Assembly: GCA_964396385.1 (NCBI GenBank)
Contig: CAYNFH010000132.1
Location: 1 to 18,971 of the forward strand
Length of the DNA: 18,971 nucleotides
Source of the DNA: CAYNFH01 sp964396385
Lineage (GTDB): Bacteria; Armatimonadota; Chthonomonadetes; Chthonomonadales; CAJBBX01
Reading direction: 5' to 3'
A model generated the notes under the pieces. It did no database searches and was not told where the DNA came from. It saw only the letters and a program-made list of their open reading frames with translations. This document shows positions 14,536 through 18,971 of this stretch, in pieces (the first letter of the stretch is position 1; the number at the start of each line of letters is the position of its first letter). A program made the translations under genes and the position numbers.

Positions 14536-15885
14536 CTATCGCAGTAGCGTGTGCGGCACTACCATCCGGGCGCTCTGCCCGTCCGAGGTAGTCGCGCGGA
14601 CCTCCACCAGGTAAGGACCCGCGGGCAGCGCAGCGCCCCTGGCGTCCCGGTAGTCCCACGTCAGGCTGGTCGCTCCGGCCGTCACCGCCCGGCAGGAGAG
14701 GATCCTGATGGCTGCTCCAGTCGTGCGAAGCACGCGGACCTGCACGTCCGCGCTCTGGCTGGTCACGAACGAGATGGTGGCACTGGTCCGGCTGCGCGTC
14801 GGCGCCACGTTCAGGGCCTCGATTCGCAGCGCGCCCGCGGTCCTTGGCTCCGCAATGATCTGGAGCGCTCGGGCGCCCGCGTCACCCGTATTCACCTGGA
14901 TGGACGACGTCTGGCGCATCGCCTTCCGTGCCCCCGTCGCCAGGTCGACGACGTAGAGCTCGTATGCGCGCGGCACCGAGGCGATGTCGGGCCAGGAGAC
15001 CGTCACTTCCGTGTTCGGCTTGGGGGTGGTGACGGCCAGGCTCCAGACCTTCCTCCCGCCGGTAGCGGCCTGCACGTCCTTTGCGTAGGTCGCGGCCCGG
15101 CCCGCAGGCCAATCGGGGTGCACGATGCCTATGGAGACGTGGTTCTGGATGGCCGGCGGCTTCTCCGCGTCGAGCAGGTCATAGCCGTCCTTGGCATTGG
15201 CCGCGACGCCGATGAAGTTGTAGCCATCCTGGGAGCCGGCGGTCCTGGCCTCCAGCCGTACCAGCCAGTCGTTCGGCCCTGGCTTCGCGGCTACGGTGCT
15301 CCGCTTGAACGATTTCGAGCCCACGGTGCCGGGAGCCGGTATGAGCAGGGCGAGGCCCGGCTTGAGGGCCTTTATCCAGTACCCCTGGTACGGAATGAGG
15401 TCCGTGTTGAAGTCCGTGTTGAAGACGTACTGGTTGGACGCACGATCGTAACCATAGATGGTCGGCAGGATCCACTGGTGGTTGATATCGGCTGCCACGT
15501 CCACGGTCTGGGGCTTCAGGTAGTCGATGTCGCCCTGGTTCGTGTCCAGGACCTTAACGTCGCCCCAGCGCACCTGGGTGGTAAACGGGTCGCCGATCTG
15601 GTTCCAGCCGTTGACGAGCGGCACGTTGAAGGACTGTGTGGCGCCCGGGCTGACCAGGTTTGCGCCCTGCAGGTTGACCTGCTTGCCGGAGCTCAGGAAG
15701 AGCCAGTATCCCAGCCCGGGCTGGATGGCGGAGACCGCGACATACGCGCCGTTGCCCTGGTTCGCGGTCTGGTCCCAGCGGAGGAGCTGGAAGTCGAAGC
15801 TGTTCAGCCCAAGAGCGACGGCCGGGTTGGGATTGTTGAAGGTGAACGGGAAGGAGACCATGCTCAGCCCCGTGGGCAGTGTCGG
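14536..15885 (-). other. Shared C-terminal tail, copy 2 (923-residue protein)
   Basis: Encodes about 450 residues: GYW module 1 (GLSMVSFPF ... LGYWLFL), GYW module 2 (GWNQIGDPF ... QGYWIKAL), a beta-rich linker (YNFIGVAANA, EKPPAIQNHVSIGI, VVDLATGARKAM, VNTGDAGARALQI), and a FlgD-like Ig domain (LTWDYRDARG, LPAGPYLVEVRAT) ending LLR. Confidence 0.78.
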
Positions 15886-17307
15886 GTTGGGCAGGGCCGG
15901 GATCTGGATGGTCCGGTGGATCACCTTGCCCGTGCTCCCCGGCTGCGCGGTAAACGCCACCGAGTAGTCCTGGTTCCCCGAGGTGGTGCCGGTTGGAACT
16001 ACCTGCCACGTGAAGTCCGCCTCGCTTCCCGCCGCAACAGTAGCGGCGTTCTGGGAGGCGTTCTGTCCCTGCGCCAGGGCAAGCCCGGGAGGCAGCGAGA
16101 GCACCGCCGTCACGTTGGTGAGCGTGATGGAGGTGGTGTTGGTCACATACGCGCTGATGGTGAAGGGGCTGGGCGTGAGCTGCTGGCCGGCCGGCTTCGT
16201 CGGGTCGAACTGGAGGGTGGTCGGTCCCGAGACACCCGCTGCAAACGGATCCGAGAAGTCGGACGTGAACCTTTGCCGGCCGAAGTAGAAGAGGATGGTG
16301 CTGGACGTACCGGCTGAGAACGCCCGCGGGAACCAGTAGGTCGCGGCGCCGGTGATCACCGTCGGACGGCAGAAGTCATAGTCCGGGATGATGTCTCCCG
16401 GAAGCGTATTCCAGTAGTCGTTCTGCGCCGGATCGTCCGCAATGAAGTTGGCGTAGCCGAAATAGAGCCGGTCCGGCGGCGTGATGTTGGCGCTGCTGGA
16501 GTTGCTCAGCGCCTGCAGCGTTGCGCCGACGGACGGATCCTGCGTTGGGTCCGGATTGAAAACGGAGCCGTAGTTATTGGGAAGCTGCTGCCACCACTGC
16601 GGGATAGCGGTGCCAGTGACGTCCGTGGTCGTACAGATGATGCGGCCGCTGCTGAAGAGCACCGGGCCCCATACATTATTGATCGGCGCAATCGGCAGGT
16701 TATAGGGTTGGGCGAACCGCAGCCCCACCGTGTGGGGCTTGGTGTCCAAGTTCGTGATGGTGAACGAATACCGCGCCATGTCGTGGATCAGGTCCACGAA
16801 GCAGTCCACCTTGATTGGCGGAATGGGGTTGGTCGTGCTGGAACCCGGCAGCGTCTGCCAGGAAGCAAACAGCCGGTTATTGCCCAGCCGGACCGGCGGG
16901 CGCGTCCACGTCCCCGCGGTAGCGGACTTGTTACCGTTTGCGGATACGTCGCCCCATATAATGTCCCATCCCTTGGCGGTAGAGGTACTGCCCAGCGGCG
17001 GTCCGCCACCGTCGATGCGCACCGTAATAAAGCTGCCGAGCGTGTTGATGCCCACGTCGGTCTTGTAGGGCAGCTCCAGCAGCGGCTCGTTGAACTTGAG
17101 GTCGAGCAGATACAGCCGGCCCGCAACGTTCTCGCTGTTGAGCTGGCCGGAAGAGCCGATGTCGGCGTAAAGGATGCCATTGGATATTCCCCCGTTGGTG
17201 GAGAATACCTGGGCGCCGGCTATGGGCGCGGCGAGAAGCGCCGCGCCGGCCAGCGCCGTAGCGAAAAGACCCATGCGGGCCGATTTACTGGAGCAGTACC
17301 ACCCCAT
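14536..17307 (-). CDS. Large secreted protein with NEW3/CARDB-like domain and shared C-terminal module
   Basis: A 923-residue predicted exported protein. The signal peptide covers about 1-32 (CSSKSAR n-region, LFATALAGAALLAAPIAG core, AGA cleavage site). Residues about 33-360 are a beta-rich domain I do not recognise, with many Trp/Tyr/Asn residues and segments such as VGINTLGSFITVRIDGGG. It may bind carbohydrate or form a beta-sandwich, but nothing diagnostic was seen. Residues about 375-475 look like a CARDB/NEW3-type Ig domain (SAYVTNTTSITLTNVTAVLSL; LPPGLAL). The last 450 residues are the common tail. ATG 17307 has GGAGG 9 nt upstream; a second ATG at 17274 would shorten the signal peptide n-region. 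It lies 114 bp downstream of the partial gene and 284 bp upstream of the giant gene, all on the minus strand, so co-expression is likely. Confidence 0.8.
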   Translation of the reverse strand: MGWYCSSKSARMGLFATALAGAALLAAPIAGAQVFSTNGGISNGILYADIGSSGQLNSENVAGRLYLLDLKFNEPLLELPYKTDVGINTLGSFITVRIDGGGPPLGSTSTAKGWDIIWGDVSANGNKSATAGTWTRPPVRLGNNRLFASWQTLPGSSTTNPIPPIKVDCFVDLIHDMARYSFTITNLDTKPHTVGLRFAQPYNLPIAPINNVWGPVLFSSGRIICTTTDVTGTAIPQWWQQLPNNYGSVFNPDPTQDPSVGATLQALSNSSSANITPPDRLYFGYANFIADDPAQNDYWNTLPGDIIPDYDFCRPTVITGAATYWFPRAFSAGTSSTILFYFGRQRFTSDFSDPFAAGVSGPTTLQFDPTKPAGQQLTPSPFTISAYVTNTTSITLTNVTAVLSLPPGLALAQGQNASQNAATVAAGSEADFTWQVVPTGTTSGNQDYSVAFTAQPGSTGKVIHRTIQIPALPNPTLPTGLSMVSFPFTFNNPNPAVALGLNSFDFQLLRWDQTANQGNGAYVAVSAIQPGLGYWLFLSSGKQVNLQGANLVSPGATQSFNVPLVNGWNQIGDPFTTQVRWGDVKVLDTNQGDIDYLKPQTVDVAADINHQWILPTIYGYDRASNQYVFNTDFNTDLIPYQGYWIKALKPGLALLIPAPGTVGSKSFKRSTVAAKPGPNDWLVRLEARTAGSQDGYNFIGVAANAKDGYDLLDAEKPPAIQNHVSIGIVHPDWPAGRAATYAKDVQAATGGRKVWSLAVTTPKPNTEVTVSWPDIASVPRAYELYVVDLATGARKAMRQTSSIQVNTGDAGARALQIIAEPRTAGALRIEALNVAPTRSRTSATISFVTSQSADVQVRVLRTTGAAIRILSCRAVTAGATSLTWDYRDARGAALPAGPYLVEVRATTSDGQSARMVVPHTLLR

Positions 17308-17385
17308 AGAACGTTTCCTCCCTGGTGTTCCTTTTGCAGGAGCCGGAGTTAGTCCTTGCCGGGGGGCGACAAGGCCGGTATTGTC

Positions 17386-17411
17386 CGGGAGAGGGATCTC
17401 GCCCTCTCCCG
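17386..17411 (-). terminator. Hairpin downstream of the partial secreted protein gene
   Basis: CGGGAGAGGG (17386-17395) and CCCTCTCCCG (17402-17411) form a perfect 10-bp stem with a 6-nt loop, 10 nt after the TAA stop (17422-17424). No U tract follows. Its position matches the hairpins after the other two large secreted genes. Confidence 0.5.
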
Positions 17412-17421
17412 AGACGCTAGA

Positions 17422-18815
17422 TTATCGAACGAGCGCGAACGGCTGGATCGCCCTGACGGTAGTGCCGTCCGGTCCGGTAGCGCGCACCTGCACAATGTAG
17501 GTGCCCGCCGGCAGGCTGCGCCCGCCGTTGTCCTTGCCGGTCCACCGCACCTGTACGTCGCCCGCCGACGCGGAGCGGGTAGTTACGGTGGAGACCTTCG
17601 CGCCCGCCGCGTTGAGCACCTCTACCTCGTAGTTGGCGTCGCCGGTGAGCGTGAAGCCGATAATGGTCCCGCCCACGGCCCGCGAGCCGCCGGACTGCAC
17701 CGCCAGGTTGCTGATTCGCACCGGAGCCGAGACGGCCTGTCCCGCCGTGATGGTGAACTGCCGGCCGGTGGCATTGGAGCCTGAGTTAAAGCTTACCGAG
17801 GTCCGGCTGCGCATATCCACCACCTGGCCCGTGGAATCATCCTTAAGGGTGAGCCGCACGTTGCGTGGAATGCTGTAGGCTCCGTCCCAGCTTACGGTGA
17901 CGGTGGCGTTGGGCTGGTCCGTATTGACTCCGATGGTCCAGCTCTGCGTTCCGCCCGGTCGGAGGTCCTGCATGTAGGAGCCTGCGTGGGCGCCCCAATC
18001 CGAATGATTGATGCCGAGTGTCACGAAGGGCGACGTCATCGGCGGCTTCGGCGCCTTGGCGCGGTCATATCCCGCGCTTGCCCGTGAGGAGATCCCGATG
18101 AAGTTGTTCTGGTCCCTCAAGCTGCCGGAACTCGCGCTCAGGCGCAAGCTCCAACCACCGGCGCCCGTTACGGCACGGCTGGAGGCCGTCACGGTCCCCG
18201 TGCTGCTGGAGCCGATCTGCGAGGCCGGCGCCGGTGGCACCACCAGGCTCAGATCGGACTTGCTGGTCACTCCGATCCAGTGGCCCGTCCAGGCCTGGAG
18301 CACGCCGGCGGGAAGGGTCTTGAACGAGTAGCCCGCATTCGGGTCCCAGGTGTACACGTTCGGCACAATTAGTCCCAGGTCCGCCGCGGCCCCAATGGAC
18401 ATGCGGCCCTGCGGGGTGTCTACCGAAAGGGCATTGAAGGGCACGTCGTACGGGAACGGGTCTCCCACCATCTGCCACATGATCTGCCCGCCGTCCGCTA
18501 CGTGGTTGCCCTTCAGCGGAATGACGACGTTGCTGGTGAGCGGCTGGCCCTTGGTTAGTATCGGCTTGATGGAGTCCGTGTCGGCCCAGTATGCCAGCCC
18601 GAGCGGATAGACCGAGGTGCTGGTGGCATCCTGGTGCGGCGTCACGTCCGGCGGGTTGAATGAAGCGCCGGGGTCCTTGGCGCCGAAAGCCGTGTAAGCG
18701 ACGTAGCGCTGCTGGTCCGGCAGCCACCGCGTGAGCGCGAAATTCGTCCCGAAGTAGTACTCCGGAGTGACGCCCGCCTGGAAGTACGGAATCGAGATCA
18801 GGGAGCGCCCCTGGG
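17422..18815 (-). other. Shared C-terminal tail, copy 3 (partial protein)
   Basis: Encodes about 464 residues: module 1 (RSLISIPYF ... GLAYWADT), module 2 (WQMVGDPFPYDV ... TGHWIGVT), a beta-rich linker (NNFIGISSRA, PKPPMTSPFVTLGI, FNSGSNATGRQF), and a FlgD-like Ig domain (VRWTGKDNGG, LPAGTYIVQVRAT) ending LVR. In module 1 the GYW motif appears as AYW and in module 2 as GHW. Confidence 0.75.
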
Positions 18816-18971
18816 CTACAACGTGCGGCACGATGTTGATGAAGCGTGTGTCGCTAACGGCCCTGGAGGGCGTGGTATTGCTGGTGCCACTGACGTCCAG
18901 CTCATGCTGCCCCGGCGCCAGGTCCCGACTGATCACGATGTCGTACCGGGTAGGTATCGTGTTGCCGCTCT
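17422..18971 (-). CDS. Secreted protein with shared C-terminal module (5' end beyond window)
   Basis: The reading frame stays open to the last base of the window. Upstream of a possible internal GTG at 18936 the codons read ...GNTIPTRYDIV, which continues a beta-strand-like pattern, so the true start lies outside and the N-terminus is missing. About 516 residues are visible. A short Ig-like end (ISRDLAPGQHELDVSG, typical of CARDB/PKD-type linkers) precedes the common tail described at 17422-18815. Gene order and strand match the two downstream large genes, suggesting a paralogous set made by duplication of the tail onto different N-terminal domains. The signal peptide cannot be assessed. Confidence 0.78.
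   Translation of the reverse strand, partial: SGNTIPTRYDIVISRDLAPGQHELDVSGTSNTTPSRAVSDTRFINIVPHVVAQGRSLISIPYFQAGVTPEYYFGTNFALTRWLPDQQRYVAYTAFGAKDPGASFNPPDVTPHQDATSTSVYPLGLAYWADTDSIKPILTKGQPLTSNVVIPLKGNHVADGGQIMWQMVGDPFPYDVPFNALSVDTPQGRMSIGAAADLGLIVPNVYTWDPNAGYSFKTLPAGVLQAWTGHWIGVTSKSDLSLVVPPAPASQIGSSSTGTVTASSRAVTGAGGWSLRLSASSGSLRDQNNFIGISSRASAGYDRAKAPKPPMTSPFVTLGINHSDWGAHAGSYMQDLRPGGTQSWTIGVNTDQPNATVTVSWDGAYSIPRNVRLTLKDDSTGQVVDMRSRTSVSFNSGSNATGRQFTITAGQAVSAPVRISNLAVQSGGSRAVGGTIIGFTLTGDANYEVEVLNAAGAKVSTVTTRSASAGDVQVRWTGKDNGGRSLPAGTYIVQVRATGPDGTTVRAIQPFALVR

Noticed and set aside
14551..16317. 588-codon plus-strand open frame antisense to the 923-residue protein
   Set aside because: It is low-complexity Arg/Gly/Val-rich, with no start signal and no domain. 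It is an antisense shadow of a well-supported gene.
18934..18936. GTG as the true start of the rightmost gene
   Set aside because: The frame remains open and protein-like to the window edge, no ribosome-binding site precedes it, and no signal peptide follows. It is taken as internal.

Overview
The window is GC-rich DNA from what looks like a diderm (two-membrane) bacterium. The minus strand encodes an LptD/OstA-like outer-membrane barrel that ends in phenylalanine, plus several large signal-peptide proteins built from Ig-like modules. The housekeeping-type genes are a DHH phosphoesterase, a sugar-phosphate nucleotidyltransferase, a beta-carbonic anhydrase and a YktB-like protein. This mix would fit an Armatimonadota-, Planctomycetota- or Chloroflexota-like lineage, but no rRNA or other taxonomic marker is present, so this is only a guess.

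Left part (1-4100). A DHH-family phosphohydrolase (149-1087, minus) is divergent from a tight three-gene plus-strand operon. The operon holds a nucleotidyltransferase (1217-1963), a zinc-ribbon/beta-carbonic anhydrase fusion (1960-2814, ATGA overlap) and a DUF1054/YktB-like protein (2816-3469, 1-nt gap). A near-consensus promoter ends 6 nt before the nucleotidyltransferase ATG, so its mRNA is predicted to be leaderless. Converging on this operon is a small sigma-70-type factor (3534-4100, minus) that appears to lack region 3.

Right part (4101-18971). Five genes lie on the minus strand, transcribed right to left: a partial secreted protein (17422 to the window edge), a 923-residue secreted protein (14536-17307), a 2279-residue secreted repeat protein (7412-14251), a CsgG/LpoB-fold-like secreted protein with a membrane segment and polyglycine tail (6436-7278), and an outer-membrane barrel with an N-terminal Big_1-like domain (4353-6335). 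The three large proteins have unrelated N-terminal halves but share the same C-terminal unit of about 440-465 residues: two GW..IG/GYW modules, a beta-rich linker domain and a FlgD-like Ig domain ending in L(V/L)R. This is the most notable pattern in the window. It suggests a common anchoring or export tail for an uncharacterised envelope-surface system. No enzyme domain was recognised in these five genes.

Intergenic DNA is unusually structured. Two arrays of heptanucleotide repeats in inverted arrangement lie at the 3' ends of the barrel and CsgG-like genes, and one of them supplies the barrel's stop codon. Long hairpins follow each large secreted gene, and a 20-bp Shine-Dalgarno-containing element is duplicated upstream of the CsgG-like gene. 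I saw no tRNA, rRNA, CRISPR array, transposase or phage gene. No stretch longer than 300 bases lacks a gene.
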